Part shown: positions 7,555 to 16,330 of the stretch, piece after piece
Position numbering within the stretch: the stretch's first letter is position 1
How the letters are laid out: every line of letters begins with the position of its first letter
DNA from: Photobacterium sanguinicancri
GTDB lineage: Bacteria > Pseudomonadota > Gammaproteobacteria > Enterobacterales > Vibrionaceae
NCBI RefSeq assembly: GCF_024346675.1
Contig: NZ_AP024851.1
Span: forward strand, 372,001-436,000
Length of the DNA stretch: 64,000 nt
Direction: 5' to 3'
The notes under the pieces: generated by a model
Databases searched by the model: none
Told to the model about the DNA's origin: nothing
The model's input: only the letters and a program-made list of their open reading frames with translations
Position numbers and translations under genes: made by a program

Positions 7555-8940
7555 CTAATGAGCAATCCCGCCTTGGGTTAATTGTGCCGGGTTTAGTAAT
7601 CGCTCTAATTCTTCTCTGCTTAACGTCGTTTCTTCTTCAGCTACATCAATGATCGCCCGTTGTTCTTTGTAGGCTTTTTTGGCTATCTCTGCGGCCTTTA
7701 AATAACCAATTACTGGGTTAAGTGCTGTGACTAATATCGGGTTTTTGGCGAGGGCTTTCTGTAAATTATCATCACGAACAGTAAAGGTTGCGATGGCTTT
7801 GTCTGCCAGTAAGGTAGTAGCGCTTGCCAGCAGTTCCATATTTTGCAGTAAGTTATAGGCAATGACGGGTAGCATCACGTTCAATTGGAAGTTACCCGAC
7901 TGGCCTGCAATGGTAATAGTGGTGTCGTTGCCAATTACTTGCGCTGCAACCATGGCTGCGGCTTCTGGGATCACTGGATTAACTTTCCCTGGCATGATCG
8001 ATGAACCTGGCTGTAAGGCTTCAAGCTCTATTTCACCTAAGCCCGCCAGTGGACCTGAGTTCATCCAACGTAAATCATTTGAAATTTTCATTACTGCCAC
8101 AGCCGTTGTTTTTAACTGGCCCGATAAGGCGACTATGGCGTCTTGACTTCCCATGCTGTAGAAAAAATTGTCACTGGTGGTAAAAGCAATTTCTGTTGAT
8201 ATAGAGAGGTTGTTGGCGAAAATGGCGGAAAATTGAGGATCGGCATTGATCCCTGTGCCTACAGCGGTTCCACCTTGTGCGAGTGCACTGCTATTTTCAA
8301 GGGCATGTTCTATGCCGAGTTTGGCTTTCTCTATTTGTGTTTTCCAACCTTGCAGCTCTTGTGTGAGAGAAATGGGCATGGCATCCATTAAATGAGTTCG
8401 GCCTGTTTTTATTATCCCTTCTACTTGGATGCTTTTTTTGTCGAGCTCAGCGCTTAGGTGAGCTAACGCAGGAGCCAGTTGTTGATGGTAGCTTAATGCT
8501 GCACTGACTTGGATCGCTGTTGGGATCACATCGTTGCTGCTTTGGCCCATGTTCACATGATCATTTGGGCTCACGGGTTGACCAAGTTGCTCACTGGCTA
8601 GCGTAGCAATCACCTCATTGGCGTTCATGTTTGAACTGGTCCCAGAACCTGTTTGAAAGACATCAATCGGAAAATGTTCATGGAACTGCTTATCGATGAT
8701 TTTCTGGCAGCTATCAATAATTGCATGAGCTATGTCGTGATCGAGTAACTTCAATTCAAGGTTACTGCGGGCAGCGGCTTGTTTGATATATGCCAATGCT
8801 TGGATAAAGTTGGTTGGCATTGGGATACCGCTAACGGGGAAATTATTGATAGCACGCTGTGTTTGCGCTTGATAGAGCGCGTCTTTTGGCACGTGAACAT
8901 CGCCCATGCTGTCGGTTTCAGTACGGTATTGGATAGTCAT
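7555..8940 (-). CDS. fumC: class II fumarate hydratase (iron-independent)
   Basis: Interconverts fumarate and L-malate in the TCA cycle without an Fe-S cluster. 461 aa, the usual FumC length. The fumarase/aspartase signature GSSIMPGKVNP (about residues 317-327) with the catalytic Ser loop is intact, as are TGSGTSSNMNANEV and the GRTHLMDAMP segment with the catalytic His. It lies 9 bp behind a small gene in one operon, whose promoter carries a perfect Fur box at 9362-9376. The enzyme is therefore expected to be switched on when iron is scarce, replacing the Fe-S fumarases, as described for Pseudomonas fumC. Confidence 0.96.
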   Translation of the reverse strand: MTIQYRTETDSMGDVHVPKDALYQAQTQRAINNFPVSGIPMPTNFIQALAYIKQAAARSNLELKLLDHDIAHAIIDSCQKIIDKQFHEHFPIDVFQTGSGTSSNMNANEVIATLASEQLGQPVSPNDHVNMGQSSNDVIPTAIQVSAALSYHQQLAPALAHLSAELDKKSIQVEGIIKTGRTHLMDAMPISLTQELQGWKTQIEKAKLGIEHALENSSALAQGGTAVGTGINADPQFSAIFANNLSISTEIAFTTSDNFFYSMGSQDAIVALSGQLKTTAVAVMKISNDLRWMNSGPLAGLGEIELEALQPGSSIMPGKVNPVIPEAAAMVAAQVIGNDTTITIAGQSGNFQLNVMLPVIAYNLLQNMELLASATTLLADKAIATFTVRDDNLQKALAKNPILVTALNPVIGYLKAAEIAKKAYKEQRAIIDVAEEETTLSREELERLLNPAQLTQGGIAH

Positions 8941-8949
8941 GTAAGGTCC

Positions 8950-9333
8950 TTAAAAGCCAGATGTATGTTGGACTTGTCTTATTTCTCGTTGTAATGAGAG
9001 GAAGCGTTGCTTGCCAGCTTGTGAATCGCCGTAATATTTCTTTAAGGCGAGTAACGGACAGTGAAGGTAATCCCAACAGACACGACGAAAAATACGAGAA
9101 TGGCCACGATGATCGATGGCTTTGAGTAAATTAAAAAACACCCGCCTTAGGAATAATTCTTGTAGAAGCGGGTTAGGGTTTTTGGTCCCTGATTGGTAGC
9201 AAGCAGCAAGAGTTACCCCTGATTGAATAAAATCAACAATGACGTCTGGTTCAAAGCCAGGGACAATATGTGGGTTAAGAAAGCGATCTTCGGCAGAGAA
9301 GAAAGCTTGGTAGCAACTTGCTGTTTGTTTCAT
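8950..9333 (-). CDS. small Fur-box-linked protein upstream of fumC (FagA-like by position)
   Basis: 127-residue basic soluble protein with many aromatic and Arg/Lys residues, including LLQELFLRRVFFNLLKAI and RRVCWDYLHCPLLALKKYYG. It has no signal peptide. I cannot assign a domain. Its place directly ahead of fumC behind a Fur box is the same as that of fagA (Fur-associated gene A) in the Pseudomonas fagA-fumC-orfX-sodA operon, so a FagA-like identity is plausible but not shown. The gap to fumC is 9 bp, so the two are surely cotranscribed. Confidence 0.75.
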   Translation of the reverse strand: MKQTASCYQAFFSAEDRFLNPHIVPGFEPDVIVDFIQSGVTLAACYQSGTKNPNPLLQELFLRRVFFNLLKAIDHRGHSRIFRRVCWDYLHCPLLALKKYYGDSQAGKQRFLSLQREIRQVQHTSGF

Positions 9334-9361
9334 GCGAGATCCGAAGTTTAATTATTCGTAG

Positions 9362-9376
9362 TGATAATTATTATCA
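9362..9376 (-). promoter_or_regulatory. Fur box
   Basis: TGATAATTATTATCA is a perfect 7-1-7 palindrome identical to the classical Fur core (TGATAATnATTATCA). It lies 29-43 bp upstream of the small gene/fumC operon and overlaps a plausible -10 region on the - strand. Expected effect: Fe-Fur repression in iron-rich conditions. Confidence 0.92.
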
Positions 9377-9542
9377 TTTGATGTGATTGTGCGCAAGTAG
9401 AAAACACGATGTTCGTATTAAACAAGTTTAGTGTTCTACTAAGAATCTGCTATGAAATTTATGGCGCTTGGGGTAAGCAGCGGGGATTTAAGAGGGGACT
9501 TGTGAGTTCCCCCAAAAAAACAAATGTAGTTTAGTTGTTGTT

Positions 9543-10526
9543 TTATATTGAAGCCGTCTGGATTTGCCAGCCTTTGTTGTTTGCTAATTTTTCAAATTGT
9601 TCACGTTCAAGCGCTACTTGTTCTTCAAGCCAAGTAATAAATGTACGTGTGATCGTGTTCTTGTTTTGGCAAACATAGGCATAACGCCACGGGCCTTCAA
9701 TGATCGTGACAGGGTGAGGCAATTGAAGAAACCCTTTTTCTAGTTCACTCACTACTAATAAGAGATCTGTCATGGCGATACCTTGCCCCGCCATACATGA
9801 GGTCAGTGCCATATCCAATGTATCAAAGGTCAATCCATTGTCTTGATGAGAAAAACGTATACCTGACTGTGCTAACCAATTTCGCCAGTCTGATCTGTCT
9901 TTAGTTGGGTGTAATAACGGAAAACAAAGCGCTTGCTCGAGTGTTAATTGTTTGGCTTCCGGAGCGATTAAAGCGGAATAGACAGGCGCTAATAACTCAT
10001 TACGCAGAAAGGTCGAATGAAAGCGACCTTGGGGTTTGTCTTCATAGTTATAAATCGCAATATCGTATTCATCACTTGTCAGGCTAACTTCATCACTGGT
10101 GTTACCTATGATAGATGACAGTACAATATCGATGTCGGGTTGCTGTTCTTTAAAGGAATGCAAACGAGGAATGAGCCAACGCACCGCTAAGCTCATGGCT
10201 ACATTCAGCCGTAAAGTATTGTCATCTTGGTGCTTAAGCTGATCAATATGGCTATTAAGTTCACTAAATTGGCGGGTTAGTAAATCAGCGAGTGATTTAC
10301 CTTCATTGGTTAATGTTAGTGCTCTATGCTGCCTTATAAATAGGGTAATGCCTAAATGAGCTTCCAGCTGTTTTATCTGGCGACTGACGGCACTTTGCGT
10401 CACATTGAGTTCTTCTGCAGCAAGCGTAAAGCTTAAATTGCGCGAGGCCGCTTCAAATACACGTAATGCGTTGAGTGAAGGTGGTAGTGAAGTGTGTCTT
10501 TTTTTCAACTTATCGACCTTTTGCAT
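9543..10526 (-). CDS. LysR-type transcriptional regulator, GcvA-like
   Basis: DNA-binding regulator. The N-terminal winged HTH runs through LPPSLNALRVFEAASRNLSFTLAAEELNVTQ..., the opening typical of the GcvA/AmpR/TrpI branch, followed by a substrate-binding domain. The frame extends to a GTG at 10583, but the ATG at 10526 gives 327 aa, close to family size; either is possible. It is transcribed away from the MATE efflux gene at 10760, so it may control that transporter, or its own expression. The effector is unknown. Confidence 0.85.
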   Translation of the reverse strand: MQKVDKLKKRHTSLPPSLNALRVFEAASRNLSFTLAAEELNVTQSAVSRQIKQLEAHLGITLFIRQHRALTLTNEGKSLADLLTRQFSELNSHIDQLKHQDDNTLRLNVAMSLAVRWLIPRLHSFKEQQPDIDIVLSSIIGNTSDEVSLTSDEYDIAIYNYEDKPQGRFHSTFLRNELLAPVYSALIAPEAKQLTLEQALCFPLLHPTKDRSDWRNWLAQSGIRFSHQDNGLTFDTLDMALTSCMAGQGIAMTDLLLVVSELEKGFLQLPHPVTIIEGPWRYAYVCQNKNTITRTFITWLEEQVALEREQFEKLANNKGWQIQTASI

Positions 10527-10759
10527 GAGTTTTATGAATCCAAGAGTGCCGAAAACTCGTTTGAAAATCAACGCGAATACCACTACCTTTGGATCTCACG
10601 AAAGAATACAATTCAAGCTGTAGCAAAAAGTAGTAGAGGTAAGTATCGGTAACACACTTTTTCACTTCCCTCTGTCCATCGAGAACACTCACTGCCTAGT
10701 CATACAGCTACACCGCATATTCAAGCAATTGTCGTTATTTCTATAGGCACTAAATACGA

Positions 10760-12124
10760 ATGAAAAAACTGATCAGCCTTGCTGTACCTTTAATTATCTC
10801 TCAGTTGATTGCACAGCTTCTGATGTTTACTGACGTCTGGATGATGGCGCAACTGAACGTCATGGCGATAGCTGGTGGCGGGTTAGGGGCATCTGTCTAT
10901 TCCTTTATCTTTCTTATCGCAGGTAGCACCGTCGGTTGTGTTGCAAACTTGATTGCCATTGCCTACGGGAAACATGTTCGACAACCGGAAAAAGCCAACC
11001 AAGAAATTCGTTCTTCATTGAAAGGGGGGATTTTACTGGCGCTAATTTTAACTTTGGCATTACAGCCGCTGTTTTACACGATGGAAGGTTGGTTACTTCA
11101 CGCTAAGCAGGATCCACAGGCCGTTGCGTTAGCGATGGACTATTTTCATGCATTGAAATGGTCGATGTTACCAACGCTTTTTTTACTTGTGCTACGGAGC
11201 CTTGTGAGTGCATTTGGTGATACGCGTTCTGTGATGGTGATGTCGCTAGCAACGGTTACGCTGAATGTTCCCTTAAGTTACTTACTTGCATTTAAAATGG
11301 ACATGGGTATCGCAGGTTTAGGTTATGGAACATCGTTAGCTGCATTTATTATTATGCTGGGCTACGGATTCTGGGTGTTTAGCCAACCTCGTTACCAAAA
11401 ATATTCTCCGTTCAATATGTTGTCAGAATATCGTCTAGGGGCGATTACGCCACTACTGGGTATTGGTGTACCTATTATGATTGCGACCTTGCTTGAGCAT
11501 GCGCTATTTTCAGGTGCCGCCTTATTAGCGGGTACCTTAGGCGCCGTGTCTTTAGCGATAAATCAAATAGCTATGCAGTGCTTAAATTTCTCATGGAATA
11601 TAGCTTTTGGTTTCTCACAGGCAGCTTCAATTTTGGTAAGCCAGCACGTTGGTAGTAATGAACCTTGTTTGGTGCGTCACTATGCGAAGCAAGGGCTAAT
11701 TGTTGTTACTGCAACCAGTGCTGTAATTGGCGTGCTATTAAGCATGCACCCAGAATTCTTAACCCAAGTCTTTAGTGTCGAAGGAGATGCATTAGCGACC
11801 GATCTTGTAAAAGCATTGCCGGGTGTCATGATCATGGTTTCGCTGTGTTTTGTGGTCGATGCATGGCAATTAGCCGCCATCAGTATCTTACGTGGGATGA
11901 AAGTCGTTATTGCCCCCACGATAATGACAGTGATTGGATACTGGGTCGTTGGCTTACCTGCTGCATGGTTCCTAATGGATAGCATGGGGCTAGAAGGTAT
12001 TTGGGCGGGCGTCGCATTGGGACTTGCGGCAACAGGGATTTTGTTGATGGTTATTCTGTATAAAAGTGTGACTGACTTTCAGCGAAAAGCAGAAGATCTT
12101 GATGCATTAGGTGTTACTGCTTAG
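10760..12124 (+). CDS. MATE family multidrug efflux transporter
   Basis: 454-residue inner-membrane antiporter with about twelve hydrophobic segments in two MatE halves (about 5-165 and 230-395). The opening KLISLAVPLIISQLIAQLLMFTDVWMMAQL is the usual MATE start. Such proteins export cationic drugs and dyes in exchange for Na+ or H+. It is divergent from the LysR gene at 9543-10526, which is its likely regulator. Substrates cannot be read from sequence. Confidence 0.92.
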   Translation: MKKLISLAVPLIISQLIAQLLMFTDVWMMAQLNVMAIAGGGLGASVYSFIFLIAGSTVGCVANLIAIAYGKHVRQPEKANQEIRSSLKGGILLALILTLALQPLFYTMEGWLLHAKQDPQAVALAMDYFHALKWSMLPTLFLLVLRSLVSAFGDTRSVMVMSLATVTLNVPLSYLLAFKMDMGIAGLGYGTSLAAFIIMLGYGFWVFSQPRYQKYSPFNMLSEYRLGAITPLLGIGVPIMIATLLEHALFSGAALLAGTLGAVSLAINQIAMQCLNFSWNIAFGFSQAASILVSQHVGSNEPCLVRHYAKQGLIVVTATSAVIGVLLSMHPEFLTQVFSVEGDALATDLVKALPGVMIMVSLCFVVDAWQLAAISILRGMKVVIAPTIMTVIGYWVVGLPAAWFLMDSMGLEGIWAGVALGLAATGILLMVILYKSVTDFQRKAEDLDALGVTA

Positions 12125-12158
12125 CTCACATTGCCGTAAGTATCGGCTTTAACATATC

Positions 12159-12183
12159 AAAGCGAGTCCTAGTGGCTCGCTTT
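12159..12183 (+). terminator. terminator after the MATE gene
   Basis: Stem AAAGCGAG/CTCGCTTT (12159-12166 with 12176-12183) with a 9-nt loop; a T-containing but interrupted tract follows. Confidence 0.7.
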
Positions 12184-12303
12184 GCTGTTTCTATTGTTTA
12201 TTAATGACCTTGGCTGCTGGCTCGGCGTATTAGGGTGTGATAGTCGCAATATCATCGTAATATAGTTGCCATCTGATTTACGCAATAAGATCGAGGAAGA
12301 TTG

Positions 12304-13245
12304 ATGTCTATTACCAACCAGCTGTTATTGTTTCTGGATGTTGTACAGCAAGGCTCTTTTACGAAAGCTGCTTTACTTCATGATATGGACAACTCATCAC
12401 TTTCAAAACAGATCAAAAAGCTTGAGCATGAACTTGGAGTCCAGTTATTGAATCGATCAACCCGATCTTTTTCTTTAACGTCGGCAGGTGAAGAGATCCT
12501 CGAACAAACGCATGCGCTTAGTGAGACGTTAGATAACATCCAAAATATTGCAGATGCTTACCACTCGGTACCCAAAGGGGAGCTACGCATCACTTCACCT
12601 GTATATTTTGGGCAGGAATATCTTCAACCTGTGGTTTCACAATTCATGAAGCAGTACCCTGATGTCAAAATAAAATTATCGCTAGATGATAAGAAAGTAG
12701 ACATTATTGGCGATCATTTTGACCTTGCGTTTCGCTTAGGTAAATTAACTGAATCTAATCTGATTGCGAGAAAAATTGCAAATACCCATTTTGTAGCCGT
12801 TGCTGCGAAGTCCTTTGTGGAGCAACATGGTTACCCCAACTCGCCTGAAGAACTTATCGCTTTGCCTGCTGTTGTTTATAGCAATGGTACGCTGACACTT
12901 AACCAGTTGAGTACACGAGAAATTGGCAGTACACAGCCATTTAGTATGTATAAAATGTTTGGTAATTATAAAGTCAGTGATATTCGAACTTTGATTGGTG
13001 CAGTAAGAGATGGTTTGGGGTACAGCTTAATTGATATTTCTAATTTAGAACGTCCAGTAGATGAATTGGGCTTGGTTCAACTATTGAAAAACTATGAAGT
13101 TTCGACCAGAGAAACCGCCATTTATGCGATATACCCTCATCGAAAGCAAACGATGCTAGTCAAAGAATTTATTAAAACGATACAAGAATATATTGGGTCT
13201 CCACCTCGTTGGGAATCACACATTGTTAGCGCTTCCAACGTGTAA
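12304..13245 (+). CDS. LysR-type transcriptional regulator
   Basis: 313 aa from the ATG at 12304, preceded by GAGGAAG (a TTG at 12301 is also in frame). The HTH spans about residues 16-50 (FTKAALLHDMDNSSLSKQIKKL). The effector-binding domain follows, with the PVYFGQEYLQPVVSQFMKQYPDVKI pattern of the CrgA/AaeR-like branch. A strong terminator follows. Its neighbours are the MATE gene upstream and a convergent DUF1330 gene, so no target is obvious. Confidence 0.88.
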   Translation: MSITNQLLLFLDVVQQGSFTKAALLHDMDNSSLSKQIKKLEHELGVQLLNRSTRSFSLTSAGEEILEQTHALSETLDNIQNIADAYHSVPKGELRITSPVYFGQEYLQPVVSQFMKQYPDVKIKLSLDDKKVDIIGDHFDLAFRLGKLTESNLIARKIANTHFVAVAAKSFVEQHGYPNSPEELIALPAVVYSNGTLTLNQLSTREIGSTQPFSMYKMFGNYKVSDIRTLIGAVRDGLGYSLIDISNLERPVDELGLVQLLKNYEVSTRETAIYAIYPHRKQTMLVKEFIKTIQEYIGSPPRWESHIVSASNV

Positions 13246-13295
13246 ATCTATTAAGGTCAAGACTGCTTATTTTGGACCGGGTCAATATAATCGAA

Positions 13296-13322
13296 AAGGC
13301 GAGCTGATATTCAGCTCGCCTT
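13296..13322. terminator. bidirectional terminator
   Basis: Perfect 12-bp stem (13296-13307 with 13311-13322) with a 3-nt loop, between the LysR gene and the convergent DUF1330 gene. Confidence 0.9.
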
Positions 13323-13359
13323 CGTCATTTTATTCTTATTTTTGCGATGAGCTTATAAG

Positions 13360-13659
13360 CTATAGCTTATCAAGAATAAATGCATTTAGGTTTTTGGTGG
13401 AAGCCAAACGGATGGCTTTCGCTGGCGCATAATCAGGATCATCAATCCATGCTTGTGCGGCAGTTCGACTAGGGAATTGGATTACGACTTTGATATCAGC
13501 TTCATTGCCACTGAGTTGAATGCCTTCATTTGTGGCAGCTAGAAGCTCACCACCATGTTTAGCAATAGTGCTGCCTGTTAGTTCGTTTGAGCCTGGATTA
13601 TATTTCGCATATTGTTCAGGATCGGCAATATCGTAAGTTAGAATAAAATAAGCAGTCAT
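13360..13659 (-). CDS. DUF1330 domain-containing protein
   Basis: 99-residue ferredoxin-like small protein of the DUF1330 family. The pattern MTAYFILTYDIADPEQYAKYNPGS... and the C-terminal ESRT-like block FPSRTAAQAWIDDPDYAPAKAIR fit the family. The function is not established. The frame is open to 13770, but the family start MTAYFIL is at the ATG at 13659. It is the second cistron behind a 42-residue ORF whose stop codon is 5 nt before this ATG, so the two are probably translationally coupled. Confidence 0.85.
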   Translation of the reverse strand: MTAYFILTYDIADPEQYAKYNPGSNELTGSTIAKHGGELLAATNEGIQLSGNEADIKVVIQFPSRTAAQAWIDDPDYAPAKAIRLASTKNLNAFILDKL

Positions 13660-13664
13660 GAAGA

Positions 13665-13793
13665 TTAACCTTGTTCTTTTGTAGGTTCTTTCGGCTTGGC
13701 CGACGAGAACTGTTTTGGTGGCGTTATCATGCCGTGAATGACTACTTTGGGAAATAGCTCTACTTCCCAATCATTTTGGAACTTTTTATCCAT
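13665..13793 (-). CDS. small ORF (42 aa) upstream of the DUF1330 gene
   Basis: ATG at 13793, stop TAA at 13665-13667. The product starts MDKKFQNDWEVELFPKVVIH and continues into a Pro/Lys-rich tail ending in EQG. A GTGAG element lies about 5 nt upstream as a possible ribosome site, and its last codons overlap the AAGG region that would serve the DUF1330 start. The composition looks like real protein (acidic/hydrophobic core, Lys-Pro tail). I do not recognise it. It may be an unannotated small protein or the remnant of a longer gene. Confidence 0.5.
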   Translation of the reverse strand: MDKKFQNDWEVELFPKVVIHGMITPPKQFSSAKPKEPTKEQG

Positions 13794-14059
13794 AATCTCA
13801 CGAGAATTGAAGCGGGGAGTGTTATGGCATTGTTGGGGACATTATGTTTATTATCAAAAATAAATTGAAAGTGTTTCTGCTTTAACATGGTTTTTCTTAT
13901 GTAATCTCCACGTTATTGTTTATCCCATGCTTTACTTGAAAGCCTAGTATTTAAAACGCGAATACATATTAACGCTGAGCGATAGCTTTTTCTGCCATCT
14001 ATTACGGCACTAACTCTCGAGATCTCAGGCGGATAACAATAATACCGGAGAAACGTACC

Positions 14060-15094
14060 ATGTCAGTCCCTTCTACAATGCAAGCTATTGGCTTTACTCA
14101 ATCATTACCTATCGAACAGTCTGAAAGCTTGGTAGATTTCACAACAGCAACGCCAACGTTAGGTGATGACGACTTACTGGTAAAAGTGAGTGCGAATTCG
14201 ATTAATCCGGCGGATGCAAAAATTCGTGTACGCGCTGCGGCAGATAAAACGTTAGAACAACCTCGTGTACTTGGGTTTGATGCGGTGGGGACTGTCATTG
14301 CGACAGGAAAAAACGTCGTAGGCTTTGCGACTGGCGATCGTGTTTACTATGCCGGAGATGTGACGCGACCAGGATCAAATGCAGAGTATCAAGCGGTAGA
14401 CCGCCGAATTGTGGCTCATGCACCACTCAGCCTGACAGATGCAGAAGCTGCGGTAATGCCATTGGGCGCATTAACAGCGTGGGAAGCACTGTTTGATCGT
14501 TTACGTATTAGCCCTACCGAGAAGAAATCCCTACTTGTGATTGGTGGTGCTGGTGGTGTGGGTTCTATCACTATTCAATTGGCGAAACAGCTGACAAACC
14601 TGACTGTGATAGCAACGGCTTCTCGCCCTGAAACAGAACGCTGGGTAAAACAAATGGGGGCTGATTATGTCGTTAACCACCGTGATCTTGTAAATTCTGT
14701 GCGTGAGCAAGGGATTGAGCATGTTGATTATATTTTCAATGTTGCCGATACCAAAGGCCATTGGGACGCTATGGTGGAACTGATTGCACCACAAGGCATG
14801 ATCAGTTCAATTGTTGAATTTGATGGCGGCATCGATTTGTCTCAACTTCAAGGCAAATCGGTGGGCTTTATTTGGGAACTGATGTTTACTCGCTCGCTAT
14901 TTAAAACGGATGACATGATTAAACAGCAAGAAATATTATTCCAAGTAGCGAACTTGATTGATTCAGGCCGTATTCAAACGACGCTCACAGATACTATCGA
15001 CGGTTTTGGTGCAGATGCGATGAAAGAAGCGCACCGCCGCATTGAAAGTGGGGCATCAATCGGCAAAATTGCGATTAACTTTTCTAACAGCTAA
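14060..15094 (+). CDS. zinc-type alcohol dehydrogenase-like (MDR superfamily) oxidoreductase
   Basis: 344-residue NADPH-dependent quinone/enone-reductase-like member of the medium-chain dehydrogenase superfamily. It has the GroES-like N-terminal fold (about residues 30-150, SINPADAKIRVRA) and a Rossmann segment VIGGAGGVGSITIQLAKQL (about 158-176). The zinc-binding Cys ligands of true alcohol dehydrogenases are not seen, as usual for this branch. Start ATG at 14060 with CCGGAG 8-13 nt upstream. It lies just ahead of a LysR gene in the same direction, which may regulate it. The stop codon lies inside a short 7-bp tandem repeat. Confidence 0.88.
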   Translation: MSVPSTMQAIGFTQSLPIEQSESLVDFTTATPTLGDDDLLVKVSANSINPADAKIRVRAAADKTLEQPRVLGFDAVGTVIATGKNVVGFATGDRVYYAGDVTRPGSNAEYQAVDRRIVAHAPLSLTDAEAAVMPLGALTAWEALFDRLRISPTEKKSLLVIGGAGGVGSITIQLAKQLTNLTVIATASRPETERWVKQMGADYVVNHRDLVNSVREQGIEHVDYIFNVADTKGHWDAMVELIAPQGMISSIVEFDGGIDLSQLQGKSVGFIWELMFTRSLFKTDDMIKQQEILFQVANLIDSGRIQTTLTDTIDGFGADAMKEAHRRIESGASIGKIAINFSNS

Positions 15095-15111
15095 CAGCTA
15101 ACAGCTAACAG
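15084..15111. repeat. 7-bp tandem repeat, four copies
   Basis: CTAACAG occurs four times in a row across the stop codon of the MDR oxidoreductase gene. The first two units encode the last residues and the TAA. Confidence 0.9.
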
Positions 15112-15142
15112 CTTGGGTTAGTATCCCGACTGCTTTTCTATG

Positions 15143-15170
15143 ACGATCAATAAGCCTGCTTATTGATCGT
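15143..15170 (+). terminator. terminator after the MDR oxidoreductase gene
   Basis: Perfect 13-bp stem (15143-15155 with 15158-15170) and a T-run (TTTTTA) directly after. Confidence 0.9.
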
Positions 15171-15271
15171 TTTTTATTTCTTCACAGAATGGCTATTTGA
15201 TCGCTTGAAGCATAATTTATTATAATTTTCTCTCTATTATCAAAAATTTTTAGACAATCAGTGAGAGAGAT

Positions 15272-16189
15272 ATGTTGTTAGAAGACCTGCAAATCATACT
15301 GAAAGTCGCTGAGTTCCGAAGTATAACGGCCGCCGCCGCTAATTTAGATATGCGGACAGCAACGGCGAGCGCTGCGGTAAAACGAGTCGAAAACGCATTA
15401 GGTTTGGAACTGTTTATCCGTACAACGCGTCATTTAAGGTTGTCGAGTGCTGGCGAGCGTTATATCCCACAGTGCGAGCAAGCCTTACTCATGTTGGATC
15501 AAGCAAAGCAAAATATGAAGGATGGGTTGGATATTGTTGACGGTGAACTGCGTATTGCACTGTCATCAGATTTAGGTCGAAACTTTGTACAGCCTTGGCT
15601 TGATGAATTTATGGATGCGTACCCTCAATTAAGTGTTCGCGCCAATATTAGCGATAGCAATGTTGATTTTTATCGAGACGCTGTCGATATGGCCTTGCGT
15701 TACGGATCGCCAACCGATGCGAATGTCTACGGCTTTAAAATCTGCGATGTGCCGCGTGTACTTTGCGCGACAAAAGCGTATTTAGCGCAACATGGAACGC
15801 CTAATGTACCCAATGATCTTACTCAGCATAATGCGCTGCTTTATCAGCTTCATGATGTCATTCAGGACGTGTGGGAGTTTTCAGTAGATGGTGTTAAGCA
15901 TAAAGTGAAGCTAACCGGTAACAGGGCGTCAAATGATGGCGATATGGTACGACGTTGGTGTACTGCTGGACACGGGCTCGCGGTGAAATCCAGTTTAGAT
16001 ATGTCGCAAGATTTGCTGTCAGGTAAAGTAGAAAGTGTGATGCCAGCGTTTAAGGTAACGCCGACCGAGTTGTGGTTAGTTTGCCCAAGCCGACAATCTA
16101 TTACTCCAGCGGTGCGTTTATTACGTGATGCTTTTAGAGAGAAAACTGCAGCAATACTCGAACAGCTTGCAGTTAAAGGTGTTATTTAA
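15272..16189 (+). CDS. LysR-type transcriptional regulator
   Basis: 305 aa, ATG at 15272 after GAGAGAG. The HTH at residues 16-50 (ITAAAANLDMRTATASAAVKRVENALG) is followed by a periplasmic-binding-protein-like effector domain (SSDLGRNFVQPWLDEFMDAYPQL). It belongs to the large LTTR branch that often controls nearby oxidoreductases, so the MDR gene just upstream is a candidate target. A weak terminator (AATGCC/GGCATT at 16227-16254) follows. Confidence 0.88.
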   Translation: MLLEDLQIILKVAEFRSITAAAANLDMRTATASAAVKRVENALGLELFIRTTRHLRLSSAGERYIPQCEQALLMLDQAKQNMKDGLDIVDGELRIALSSDLGRNFVQPWLDEFMDAYPQLSVRANISDSNVDFYRDAVDMALRYGSPTDANVYGFKICDVPRVLCATKAYLAQHGTPNVPNDLTQHNALLYQLHDVIQDVWEFSVDGVKHKVKLTGNRASNDGDMVRRWCTAGHGLAVKSSLDMSQDLLSGKVESVMPAFKVTPTELWLVCPSRQSITPAVRLLRDAFREKTAAILEQLAVKGVI

Positions 16190-16330
16190 TCTTCTTACTA
16201 CTAATGGCGTTGATCCGTGATGAAAGAATGCCACTCATACTATAGAACGGCATTTTTGTGTTTCACTTAGTTTCTCACTCTAGCTTCTCGCTTTATCTTC
16301 TCACTTTAAGCTTTGTAGAAAGATCAGCGA

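Noticed and set aside
9494..9511. GC-rich hairpin GGGGACT/AGTTCCCC downstream of the LysR gene as its terminator
   Set aside because: On the - strand the T-run lies before the stem rather than after it, so the polarity is wrong for a terminator of that gene.
15084..15111. CRISPR-like array
   Set aside because: The units are 7 bp with no spacers. No array with 23-40 bp repeats was noticed anywhere in the window.
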